This document shows, in pieces, positions 38,513 to 51,400 of a stretch of DNA of 64,000 nucleotides. A program made the translations under genes and the position numbers. Within the stretch, counting starts at the first letter, position 1; each line of letters begins with the position of its first letter. Source of the DNA: Gordionus sp. m RMFG-2023 (taxonomy: Eukaryota > Nematomorpha > Gordioida > Chordodea > Parachordodidae); contig NC_088777.1 of assembly GCF_954871325.1 (NCBI RefSeq), forward strand, positions 39,843,366 through 39,907,365, written 5' to 3'. The notes beneath the pieces were generated by a model. That model did not search any database, was not told where the DNA came from, and saw only the letters and a program-made list of their open reading frames with translations.

Positions 38513-38899
38513 CTTTTAGAATTTCTTAAAATAATTTTATAGATGTTCTGCTGAATTTTATAGATATTCATAAATTTTATTGAATAAATTGTTTAGTGTA
38601 GAAAGTTATATATTTTAACAAATGCTCTTTTTAAATGAGAATTTGTTCGAATAAATGGTAAAAATAGGGGTAATGTTACTTTTTTTTCTATGATGTTCGA
38701 ATTGAATGACGAAAAATATAAAGAATGTTATTTACATTAATGCTCTTATATTGTCTATTTGAAAATATCCCCAATCCCTGTAAATCATATTTTTCTTTCA
38801 AATTCCTTTAATTAAAATTTGTAAAAATTTTGTATAAAAAATTATGTTAAGAATAATAGGTTTTATAAATTATTTATAAATTAATTGCCTATAAATGTA

Positions 38900-39010
38900 T
38901 CTGGGACTGGTTACTTTTGAATTAATACAACTAGTAAGTGTAACTAATTACCTTTTATAGAATGTAGCTTGTAACTTTAACTAGTTACCTTTCAAAAGTA
39001 CCTACAAAAC
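38900..39010. repeat. Short inverted repeat with GTAACTAGTTAC words
   Basis: GGTTACTTTTGAA near 38906 faces TTCAAAAGTACC ending near 39003, with CTAGT and GTAACTNNTTAC words between. It is likely a MITE just upstream of the RhoGAP start. Confidence 0.45.
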
Positions 39011-39397
39011 TATAGAAAAAACACCAATTTTGGGTGAATTTGATGGATAAGATTGATTCCAGATGTCCTTCTTCCTTGTAGTTAGGCCCACTTGGAAGAG
39101 TTTAGAACTCCCTTGTCCCGAGTTAATTTGAATTATTAAAATTATAATTAAACATTAAAGAAAATGAATAACTACCAAATATTTAGAATACTTTTATTTT
39201 AGAAATGAATAGCTAATATGTTATTAGTCATTGGGTATGGTTATTTTATTGATTAATTTATAGTTCAAAACTATATGCACATTTTTGGGTTGGGTAAGCA
39301 TATTTTTTTTTAAAAAAGTTTAGCATGAAATTTTACAATTTATTTTATTATATCCTAGTTAATTTATATTTTATCATTTTTAAATACATTAACTGAA

Positions 39398-39450
39398 ATG
39401 AAAAAGCAATTTATTCGAGTGAAACACCTTGCTGATCAAACTGTTGGAAG
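39398..39450 (+). CDS. ARHGAP17/44: RhoGAP exon 1: start of BAR domain
   Basis: ATG at 39398 gives MKKQFIRVKHLADQTVG and half of R, then donor AG|GTAACT. It is almost the same as the opening of human ARHGAP17 (MKKQFNRMKQLANQTVGR as I recall it), which fixes the start codon. Ends in phase 2. Confidence 0.93.
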
Positions 39451-42400
39451 GTAACTAAAATTGAGATTTTTATAAACTGAATTTATTATCAGAGCAGAAA
39501 AAACTGAGGTATTATCTGAAGATTTACTAGGCGTTGAAAAACGTGTTGATAACATAAAACATGCAAGCCATTCAGTTTTAAAAAAATTATCAATGTGCAT
39601 GATCAGTCAAGGGACAGATTTGGAAAAAAGATTGGTAAGATATTTTATATGAATTTTAATATGAAAATTAAGGTTTAATTTATTCAATATATTATTAGAT
39701 ACCTTATTTTATATTTAAACAAAAAAATATTTGTATATAGGCATATTTTTATGGAAACTTAATCTAATAATTTAAACCTTGTCAGGAATTTAAAAGAGAA
39801 CAATTAATATAAAGTATATTATTATAGACACCATTTACTTAGCACTTTCAAAGATATTAATTACAAGTAGTTTCAAATCATAATCAGACCCATGCAAATG
39901 GAGGAGTGGGAAGGGTAACCCCAGGTCTTTAAAATTAGACTTATTTATAGGCCACCAAATTTTGGTACAATACATGATTTTTATTTTCTTATGACTATTT
40001 AAATTTACTTTTTTATGCCAATTCAAATTTGCTTTTATTTTTGCTAAGTTTAATTTTAATTTCTCAATTCATTTAATTGATATTAAAGTCTTTTTTAGGG
40101 TAAATTTGGGTTCAAAATTATCTTCACACTGGACCAACAAAAATTTTAAACATTTCCCTGTTTATAATATGGTTATAAATTAATAATTTATTAGATATAA
40201 ATTGTCTATTTTAAAATTTTTATTTGACATTTTTTTTAAAATATAAATTTTAGTTTAACATCTTTAATTATTATAATATTTTTTATTTATTCTTGCTCTT
40301 GAAAAAAAAAGAAGTTTTTTAATTAACTATGACATATGGAATTTTAAAAAATCAAACATTAAAAACTATATTGTTAATAAATCATTTTAAAATTTCTTGC
40401 AAAATTCTATAAAATATAAATTAGTTGCAAATAAACAAATCAGCTCTTAACCAAAAACAATATGAAAATAAATAATTACTTAAATTTTTTTAATAGTTAA
40501 TTTCAAATCAAATACATAAAAACTCCAATTTTGGTTACTTTGACATCAATATGATTAACTTCGATTGTTCAAAATTTTGCTTTTTAAAAAAATTTATCTG
40601 GCTAAAAGCCTATTTTTATTTTTCAGGATACTAATGCTCTTAATATAGAACTAAGCATGTATTATTTAGGAGTATACTAAAGCATTGTAATCTAATTACA
40701 TAACGTTTTTTTTGTTACTCTGCCTTTTATTTCACTAAATTTTTTTTATTATTGCACCAACCAAGATATAATGGATAGAAAAGAAAATGTACTGATATAA
40801 AATATCGATTTATTGAATTTTTTTTATCTATCAAACTTTTGGCTAAAACTGAATTACTTACATACGCTTTTTTTAATGTTAGTTATTTTATATTTTTTTT
40901 TGTTTGTTAAAAGCGTGTTATGTAATATTAGTTGGAATTATGAAAAATATTGGGGATTAAATTTCAATTATTAATAGATTTTCTCACTTTTTTAGCGCGC
41001 GGTTCATTAGTTTGGGCACTAAGGTTTTCATTCATTCGCGTAAATACACTATCATTTGTTTTTGACGAATGAAATAAAACATTTGTTTATATTTCATCAA
41101 CAAAAAAATACACTTCTCAATAAAAACAATATTTTAAGCGTTAACTCATATAAAAATTGTATTTTATATTTTTAAAAAAAGCTAAAAAAAACTCGTCCTT
41201 TAAGCCAAAAATTTATTTTTATCTAAAAAAAATTTATAAAGACGCAATGAAGAAAATATTCATAAATATTAATTTTTTTTGCATACAAACAAACGGTAAG
41301 ATTATTTGATAAATCAAAAACTAAATTTTGGACGAAATTTAAGAATTAAATGGCACGTGATAAAGTATATCATATTAGAGATCTGTCCAAAGACCCGCCC
41401 TGGCGGAAAACAAAATATTTTTTGACCGTAATACCCGAAATTTTTTAACGGGGTTCTGCCGATATAAAATTATTTTCGGTACGGATATCGAAACATCTTC
41501 GAATCAATTTACTAATAATATCCGATTTATAAAACGAAAGAAAAAAAACTGTTGATTCCAAACTAACTCGCTTTTCCTTAAAAAAAAATTCCCGAAAAAA
41601 TATTAAATTTATAATAGTAAATATATTTATAAATATAAATATGTAATTACGTTTTTGATTAATTTTTTAAAAAATAATTGAAATTCCCTACAAAAATCAA
41701 TAATTAACACATTCTGTTTTTCATTTTGTTTAATCATCGAGTCTTATTGTTTTCTGATAATTAATTTTTTTTTAAAAAACATAATATCTGCGTTGTAAAA
41801 GTTGCTACGTAATAATTGAACCTTTTACAAAGTGACCATTTTTTGGTCAACATGTGTATGAGACGTGAGACAAATATGAAACATTTTCATATGATTTTTT
41901 GCAGTGAGAGAAACATTATGTCAACTTTAAAATAAATTTAAAAAAATATTCTATAATATATTCCTGATTTATTCGAACTATTAATCTTTTTCTTTACATA
42001 CATAAATTATGAGCATTTTCGAAAAAGGGCTAATAAATTAGAGACTAGTTTTTGGTTCTTTCAAATACTGAATTTATGTAACATAATGGTGTAACATATT
42101 CTTTATACATTCAAATTTATTATTTTTTAGAAGAAAGCAAAAATAAATTAACTCGCGCCTCAATGCTTAGCTGACCTTCGGCACGTACCTATGGAATTAG
42201 CCGAATGGCTAATTTTTTGCCCTTACCCAACTATACAAATTATTTAACTTAATTACTTATTATTCACGCATCATATTATGCAAATGCCTGCAGATTTTTA
42301 TATATAAATAGATATTGGGCATATATTCTATTTTATATTATTACGATCATTATTGGATCATGTCAACAGAGAATTCATATTTACAGCAAATAAAATTGTA

Positions 42401-45400
42401 GTAGTTTTATGATTTTTTTTAAAAATTATTAACAAAGGAATAGAAGCATATGATATTTTACACCTCTTATAGAAGATTATTACTATAGCAATAATTAATA
42501 AATTTTATTTTTTTAAAACCTTAAACTAGACAAATTGGGGAAATGTAGAATGCAGATCTATATAATTAAATTTAAAACTAAGGCTCATGCCTCGTCCTCA
42601 GTCACTTCGTTAACGCTGCTTTTGAAACGCTTGCATTATTAAAATTTAAAAACCAGAAGCTTTACGTTGAAAACGTTTTAAAAGCAGCATTAAGGTAGTG
42701 AACTGGAACGAGGCGTAACACTTGTCAACTATTATTAAAACACTGCGCTGGGAAAAGGCCCTCATCAATGGAAGCTACGGAATTGAGTGACACAGTTTTC
42801 TTCAAGATTATAGATCAATAAGGCAAGCAAACAATACACATAGTTAATGATGATAACGATAAATATATATTGATTCCAAAACTGTCAAAAATTACACTGT
42901 CCCAGTATAAATCGATGTTTTTTTATTGCAATAATGAGGAACCTACAGAAGTCCTCATGCCCCCGCCTCCTTTTAAAAAATATAACCCACCTGCTCATAA
43001 TTTTGGGAAAAAATTATCACGCTTGCGCATTGTTATAAAATGTGAATTTGATTGTTTATTTTTTTCTGAGAATGACAGGTCAGGAACAGGCACAACCCTT
43101 ATATTCGATCGGGCACGGTCTATAAATAAATTACAAATCCAGGCCAGTCCTAAAATATTTTTCACAAAACCCGGGCCGGGTCGAACAAAATTTATTTTTA
43201 TAAATGAATTAAAATTATATCAATCATTTATCATTGATTTGATGCTCATAGACCGATAATTTTAAATATCTGTAACAAACCGTTTATAAAAATGAAAAAA
43301 AGCTCAAATCTAAGCAGGGCAAAAATACTCGATAGGTCTTTGATGGTTCAAACAACATCTCATCTCGTCTATAAATATTTTAAAGCACACCTTCCGCACC
43401 CATTGTTAAAATTTTTATCTCGCCGGCGCCATTTGCCCGCCTATTTTAAAATATTATATTTTTTAAAAACAACTTTAATCACCACGAAAAATGAAATCAA
43501 CTGATTTTTTATGATTTAAAGTTGAATTACAGATTTTTGTTTTTAAAGCCCTAGTTTACTAGTTCATGCCTTATCTCTTTTCAAAATGTGATTATATATC
43601 TTTTCCCCACTATAATGTAATTTCCTCCTAAAATATTTTTTTTTATTAAATATGGTTCATTGAATATTTTTTTAAAAAATCTCTTTTACTAGTATGAGAA
43701 CGCGAAGCGAGTAGACTTAGATTTTTATACGCCTTTTTATTAAAATCATATTAATAAGGTTTAAAATATTTTATTATTTGTTAGATTTTCTTATACCTCG
43801 TCCTAAATTCGACTAAATTAGTTACGCAACTAATTTTCGGAATCATATGCTGTTCGTATAATATTTTAAATGAACACATATGAGTTAGACGAATTTCTTT
43901 TTAAAATGTTTGGACATAGTAGTTGACTAAATTCTTAATTTAGTCGAAATAGGTCGAGATAAATTTAAATAAAATAATATTTTTTAGTACGTGATTGAGA
44001 AATTGAGGTAATTATTTTTGAGCAATCCTGACTTGTAATTAAATGTTATATAATATATACTGAAATTTCATAAGAGGGAAATCACCAAGGCTAGCTTTGT
44101 TAAATGACTCTATTAACCAATTTTAAATTAAGATTTTAGCCAAAATAAAACGAATCTCGAGATTTCATTAATAGATATCCAGACTTTTCGGCCATTTATG
44201 AGAAAAATTCCAGGCTTGCATAATATTTTTTGGCTATTTGGATAGCCATTTTTTAAAATCGAGCCGTTTAACAAAACTAACCTAGACCTGATCCTATGAA
44301 CCAGCTCATCCCCAAATAAAAATACAACTGGAATATAATTGTAAAATTGAAATATGGTTTTATGCTAGCTAAATCTTTTGCAACTGAATTTATTTCTATC
44401 GCCAAATTTAAATTTAAAAAATCTTCTTTAAATAACTTCATATTTTTATATGAGGCTAAAGTTTAGTATTGTTTAAACGGCTCAATTTTTAAAAATGGTT
44501 AATCCAATATTTTAGCCAACAAATATTGGCAGAAAAGTTTGGACATCTATAACGAAATCTCGAGGCTCGCTTAATAATTTTATGGCTAAAATCTTAATTT
44601 AAAAATTGGCTATGCTAACGTAAGAAATTAAAAATCATTTAATGAAAATGATTTATTAAGAGAAATCGGTAAAGTTAGTAAATTTTATATTTAAAGAAAA
44701 AAATATTTACCTCAACTTGACCTCTTAAGGATGGGGTTCCTTAAATTAAAATAATAAGGGGGTTTTGGTTTCGGCTTCAAACTCAAAAATAAACAAAACA
44801 AATAAACAACCCTCCAAAGAAAAGAAGGTTCTTGTTCCTAGATTTTCCCCCGTTTCGAGGGTTCCTGTTTCCAAATTTTGATTGCAAATAAAGCTCAATT
44901 AGTTTTAATTTTTATAAGTTTCTGATAAAAAATGATGATTTTACAAAAAGAAATAAGTATATTTTCAAAAAAAATTATTAATATGATTATAATTTATTCT
45001 ATCACTTATATTTATAGAAAAAGATTCCGGAAACATATCTATCGTCCGCCTTGGTCGAGTTCAGCACAAATGTTGGCGAAAATACCCCATTAGGGTAAAA
45101 AATGTTTTTACAACTTCTTATTTTTCGAAGGATTTATAAATATTATTAAGTCACATGCTTTATATAGCTAAGGTTAGGTGAGGTGTTTACTTTGGGGAAC
45201 TTATTTATGAGATTATTGATTTTTGATATTTTGGGAGTCAAAAGCCTTGCTTTTAAAAAAATAGAATTTGGAAATACATCTCTAGCTCAAAATATATATT
45301 TTAATTAAATTTAAATAGGCAATTCAATAAATAATTTTGATAATTTAATATTCATCTATTTTAATTTAGTTTATTACAAAATATGATATGAAAAAAATGA

Positions 45401-48400
45401 ATAGTAACTATTTCCCACCTCCTTTATTTAAAAAAAACAAACTTTTCTTATTTTTTGAATTTCATTTTATAATTGTAATATTGTTGAAAAGTCCGATCTT
45501 TAAAAACGACTTGATTAAGATTTTAGCCGAAATAATAATTTAAGCCTCGAGATTTGGCAAATACAGGTCCAAGCCTTTCTGCCATCTATGAGCAAAATCT
45601 CTAGGATTGCATAATTATATTTTGGTTAAAGTCTTAATCCGGCCCTTTTTAATAGACCCAAATCGGGATTTTTAACATTATATAATTGTGATATACAATC
45701 TAGCAAAATAGGAAATTAAATATAGAATTAATACTATTTTAGGCCATGGTGGGCCTATATTTTAATGATATTAAGGCTGGCCAACGTTCCTTATCATCTT
45801 ATAGTCCTTTTTGTTTCATTTAAATAAGACCTGCAGGCATAGCACAGGTACACGGGCCAGGCCGTATTTTAATTTTTTTAAATATACCCAAACCGAGTCT
45901 AAAAACGGGCCAGGCTGAAAAAATTTTTTTTGAAAAAAAAATCCGGGCCGTGCATGCAAATAGTACCTCTGCAGGTCTCTGATGAAAATACCAATTTTTT
46001 GAAATAGCTAATGCCAAAATATACTGTACATTGCTATTATGGTAAGGAAACTTCATAGATTCTCTTATAAATTAGATATTTTCGCTAACCTATATTTTTG
46101 TTCCTTTTTTAATCAAATATTTAAATAAAAAATGTTTTTGAGTTACATTTCAACATTTACAAGACAAGTTTATCAAAAGAATTTTAATGCATTCACATTA
46201 TATATATTTTTTAAAAAAACTTTAAAATCATTACAATAACCTTAAATAAACGATTTTTAATAGTTTTTTTTTAAAAAAAAAGCAACTATAAAATTTTAAT
46301 AAACGTTATTAGTATTGAACAGTTTATCGACCGTACAAGTGTAAATACTGGATCATTATCAAATATAATAATTTATTAGTTGATAAGAAATAAAGCATTA
46401 TTTTTAAACATTGAAAATTTATACGCAATATTTTTATTACTCGATACGATAGCCGGTCCTAAAAGGTCAGAATGTCACAAACGAGTATTTCGATAAAAAT
46501 AATATTTTTAAAAAAAATCTCATTATTGTAATAGATCGTTTAAAAAAATATTATTTTAAGTTTGAAATGAAACTAATAGTTTAAATTAAACTTTACACAG
46601 TTAAATACTGTACAATCCGTGAACAGTTTTCCATAGCCCCAAAATTTTAGTTAATAAAAAGCTAAAAGTAAGAAAGAGATTTATTTTATTATTTTTAGTA
46701 AATTTATTGAATAAGATTTTAAATTTTTAGGAGCGCGTTACGATATTGCGGGGAGGCCATGAGTCACATAGGTAAAGACACTTTGCAATACGAATTGGAC
46801 ATTGAAATGAAAGTGTTTCAGCCTTTAAATATGCTTTTAGAAGTAAATTTGTTTTATAAAAAAAATTGAAAATATTATTCGAAATTTAATTTTTGTCCTT
46901 TTTTTTATTCATATTTAGACTTACCTTCCAGTAATCAATAAGTTCAAAAAACAACTTAATAGGCAGACACTGGAAATGGATATATGTAAAACCAGGTTGT
47001 TATTAATGCACATAAATAATATACATAATTTTATATCACATCAGTAGAGTAATTTCCAAATCAAATGGCGGTATCAAACCAATTTTTTTTATTAAAATTC
47101 TTATAAATTATATTTAAAGAAAATTTATATAAAAAAGGGTAATTCAAAAAGAATAGCAAATTTTGCAGTGGATAGTATATCCCGATCTTACTAATAGGAT
47201 GTATTATACTATGTATATGTTATAGGGGCAGGAATTCGAACCTCAACAAATATCGGGTTAGGTTTAGAACCTCTAAAAACTGGTCAAAACCTTTTCTTTA
47301 TTATAACTATATAGAAGCATATTTTTTGAAAATATAATCACTAAAATTTATGCAACATAACTCAACATATGTTTAGTTTATATTATTATTTGGACAAACA
47401 AATATGCCTAAAATTGTGATAAATATATTTTTCCTAAAAATACTATTAAAAATTTTTTTTTTATAAAATTCTATCTATAAGGAAAAAGAATAGATTTTAT
47501 GAATGTGGGTAGAGTGCCGATTCAATTCGGGTTTGAGGAAGTAAAATTATAAAAGTTTTTTAAGCTTGGTCGGAATTTTATTTGTATATAAAATCATGCG
47601 TATAAGTAAAATATCATCTAATGTCTATTCGTGTTCCCTCTGGTGTTAGAATATTATATCTCAATCCTGAAAAATGATCTTTCGACCAAAATTTTTATAA
47701 CTGGGACATACATGATGATTGTTACTAAAATAGATATGGTTCAGGTTACTCTAATTTTCTTCCGTCCCAATAAAGAATATTGATGTTTTTTATAAATGCG
47801 TTTTGGTGGTATCTATTAAATCGCTCTTGTTTTGTATCGAGTGACATATATTTTATTTTTTTATTTTCTTTCATTAGTAATACGGATTAAAAAAATTTTC
47901 CTAAGGTTTAGTACAATTATTTTGACCACTAATGGAATAAAATGAAGTAAGTGTAATTGCATTCATCAAAGTTAGGGATCAAGATAAAGACATGCACAGA
48001 ATACGTCTTTTTTTAGATTTATCTATCTTGATTTTGTGGAAGAAATTAACTAATTGTCAAAAGTTGAATTAAATTTCTTTATTTTAATAGTGCATTTTAA
48101 GAGAGAATAATAGAAATCACCTTATATGTTTTCTTTTCTTTACTCTAAGTTTCTGATTTTATGATTTTAAATGATTAGTAATATAATATATAGCAGATTA
48201 AATTTAAAAAAAACATTTAAAGATAAGATAACAATTTATAAAAAAGGCTAATTTTTTAAATTACATTGTTTAATATTTATAAGATAATATCCTATAATAC
48301 TTCTCCGAGGGCTGGCGAAGAAGTATTATCCCAGTATACAAGGGGAAAAGTTATCCTTTAGCCGATTTGTAGAACGTGCATAAAAGGGGTACAAATAATG

Positions 48401-51400
48401 TGTAGTCTGGATATTGGCAATGGGTTAACCCTAGGGAAAGTGGATAAGTTTTGTTATTTGGGTGATATGTTAAACGCAGATGGTGGTGTAGATTCTGCTG
48501 TTGTTGTAAAGGTCAGGCAAGCATGGAAGAAGTTTAGAGAGATGTCATCTATTCTAACAAATAAAATAGTCTCTGAATTTAAAGGGGAAAATTTACGAAA
48601 GCTGTGTGAGGAGTTGTTTAGTTAATGGCGGCGAAACATGGGCAATGAAAGCGACTCACGAATCCAAATTAGAAAGAACAGAGATGAGGATAATTAGATG
48701 GATGTGTGGAGTATCTCTGAGAGAGAGAAAAACTAGCAAGGAATTGCGATCAAGATTGGGAATAGAAGTGATTGGGTGTTAATGCGAACAAATAGACTAA
48801 GATAGTTTGGACATGTGGAACGTATGACAAAAGATGACTGGGTAAAGGGATGCATCTTGATGGAAGTAGGAGGATCAAGATCTAGAGGAAAGCCAAAGAT
48901 GACGTGGACAAATGTGATAGCGGTGGATATGAGGAGCGTGAATCTTAGAAATATTTATGCTCACGGCCGTCAAAAAGGGTAAAGAAAAATGAGAGGTAAA
49001 ACTGGCCTACCTGGGTAAACCTGAAAATCACCATAAAACGGAGAAGAAGAAACCGTTTATAAAGACTCGGTTATCCCTGTAAATTTTTTTAAAAAAGAGG
49101 TTTGGTTCAGCTCAGCCGTATATAAAAATATATATTACAATACATCGGTTCGGTTCGACATTCTGACTGAAAAGCACTACGAACTGGAATCGTCAAATAG
49201 CAATATACAAAACATATAGCTACTTATACTTATCAATCATTTTAAAAGAGTTATATTTTCAAAGATTCAAACCGGTTTGCATCCCTTTTTTAGAGGTTCA
49301 GGCTCAAGTGCCAACTGTAAATAATAAAGGTTATTTTATGTTTTGGCAAATTACAGGGCTATGCTTCAATGACTCGGGTTTTTATCAAAAGTTTAAAACT
49401 TAAATAATCTATTAGGACGCGTTTTTTTAAATTTTGAAAGTCCCAATTTTGCCGGAATCGTAATTAGTAAAAAAAATTTTTTCATTGGATGAGATATATT
49501 TATACTGAGGTAAGGAGTAGGATCAAAGATTGGATGTGGGTTAGGGTTAATTAAAGGTTTGAGACATATAAAATTTAATTAATTATATTAAAAATCTGTC
49601 AATTCTGACAGGTCATGTAATTGAAATAGAGGAATAAAAATTTTAATAAATTAATTGTAACAGCAATTTTCCTGAGTTTGACCATAACCGATTTTGGCAA
49701 CATCAGGTCTTTCAAAAAAAACGTGCGCTATCAATTATTTATAACTTGGTCCTAAACATATATAATATGGCTAAATTCTAAAAATTTGTGAAATTCCTAA
49801 AATATATAACATTATTTATTTATTTATTATATATTAGAAAAAATCAATAATATATTTGTATTTATCAAAATAAATAAGGTATAATGAAATGTTGAGAAGG
49901 TCCTATTGTTCCGTTAATGAAGTTCAAAGCAATGCCACCAAAATTGATTCGCTTAAGGATGATTATATAGACGCCTGCAATAAACTTGATCATATCAAAG
50001 TAATTAATATTATTATTTTTTTTGTTAGATACTTTTTTCGTTTAAAATTTGAAAATATTTTATTTTAATATTTTACATTTGTTTAGGATGCCTACACCAC
50101 TGAAATGTTCAAGTTTTTATCGAAAGAAGGGGAAATTTCGAATATCCTATTGAACGTATACAAATTTTTTTAGAACGATTTTAATTCATTTTTTTGTTTA
50201 AATCATCGAATGGATTAGGTTTTAGAAGCTCAAATAGAATGTCACAAAAGTTTATCTACTACTCTTGACAGTATTTTAGCTAAAGCCCGTGATTATATAA
50301 GTAAAATTCTAGTATTATTTTTAGAAATGTTTGAAATGCGAAAATTATAAACTATTAGGTTCTTCCTACATTAAACCCGCGTTCGGCTGCCCTTTACAAG
50401 AATATTTAGATCTTACAAACAGTTTCGTTTCTCCTATTATCGAAGATTGCATCAATATACTTTTAGAGATAGGCTTGGATGAAGTTGTAAGTTAAAAAAA
50501 ATATATCACCCATTTTTAATATAATCACATAAAATAGTTTGAATTAGAGATCTGCAAAAGCAGGGCCGGGCCTTTTCAAAGAAAAATCGGGTTCGGGCCT
50601 AATATTTTTAAAGAAATTCGGGCCGGTTTGGGTGGGGTCTTAATTTTTAAAATATATCTAAATTTATCAATTTTATGTAGAATTTTTTATGTAAAATAAA
50701 AATATTTGATTTTATTTATAGAAACTAGACGCCATATGACATATATCTTTTATTTTGAGTAATTATAATTTTTAAAAAAAATTAATTTCTATATTTAAAT
50801 GAAATCAGGTCGGCTCGGCAAAACCTTTCAAAAAAATCGGGTTCGGGCCGGGACGGCATAACTTTTTTTAAAAAATTTCGGGCCGGACTTGAAAAATTAG
50901 ACCCGATGCAGCTCACTAGTTTGAATTAGGTTAGGTTTGCCTAATTTTTCAAAAATCTCATTTATACAAAACTACGTCTATACTTTGATAATTGTAATTC
51001 CTTTTTAATATATTAGGCCTAACGCCGCCGCACACACGTTAATCATAAATAAATATTTTTTGAACGTGCATTGCCTTCATCAAATAAATTATTTTTCTTT
51101 TTTTTTCATTTTTGATTAACAAGAGAAACAAAATAAAATTATAAACAATTTTTTAAAACTAAACTTAATATTTTTAAAAAACAAAAACTTGAAGTTTTAT
51201 GAATCTTGTAGTTTTTTTAAATATCCAAAAATAAATATAATTGATAACTTTTTTTCAAAGTCACATAATGACTTTTATTTCAAAGCATAGTAATCGCCAT
51301 CTAATTTATATTGAAAAATGACACCATGTCCTTTGAAAGGACACTATGTGACTAAAAAAGATGTATAAAATAATAAATAATTAATATTATAATTGAAATG

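Larger units (their letters stand above)
40672..46730 (+). other. Large RhoGAP intron(s); one small exon unlocated
   Basis: About 6 kb. It contains R1-like ends at 41375, GC-rich relic blocks at 42955-43450 and 45827-45978, and three R2 MITEs. A missing exon of roughly 25-50 bp (length 2 mod 3), encoding the stretch before SALRYCGEAM, is expected here. I could not find it. Confidence 0.6.

Noticed and set aside
42870-43259. 129-codon plus-strand frame
   Set aside because: Its right two thirds run through GC-block repeat relics. Only the first 20-30 residues were kept, as a weak finding.
47049-47071. A 23-bp microexon between RhoGAP exons 46919 and 49900
   Set aside because: It reads plausibly (VISKSNG), but using it puts the next exon out of phase; direct joining of 46995 to 49900 keeps frame.
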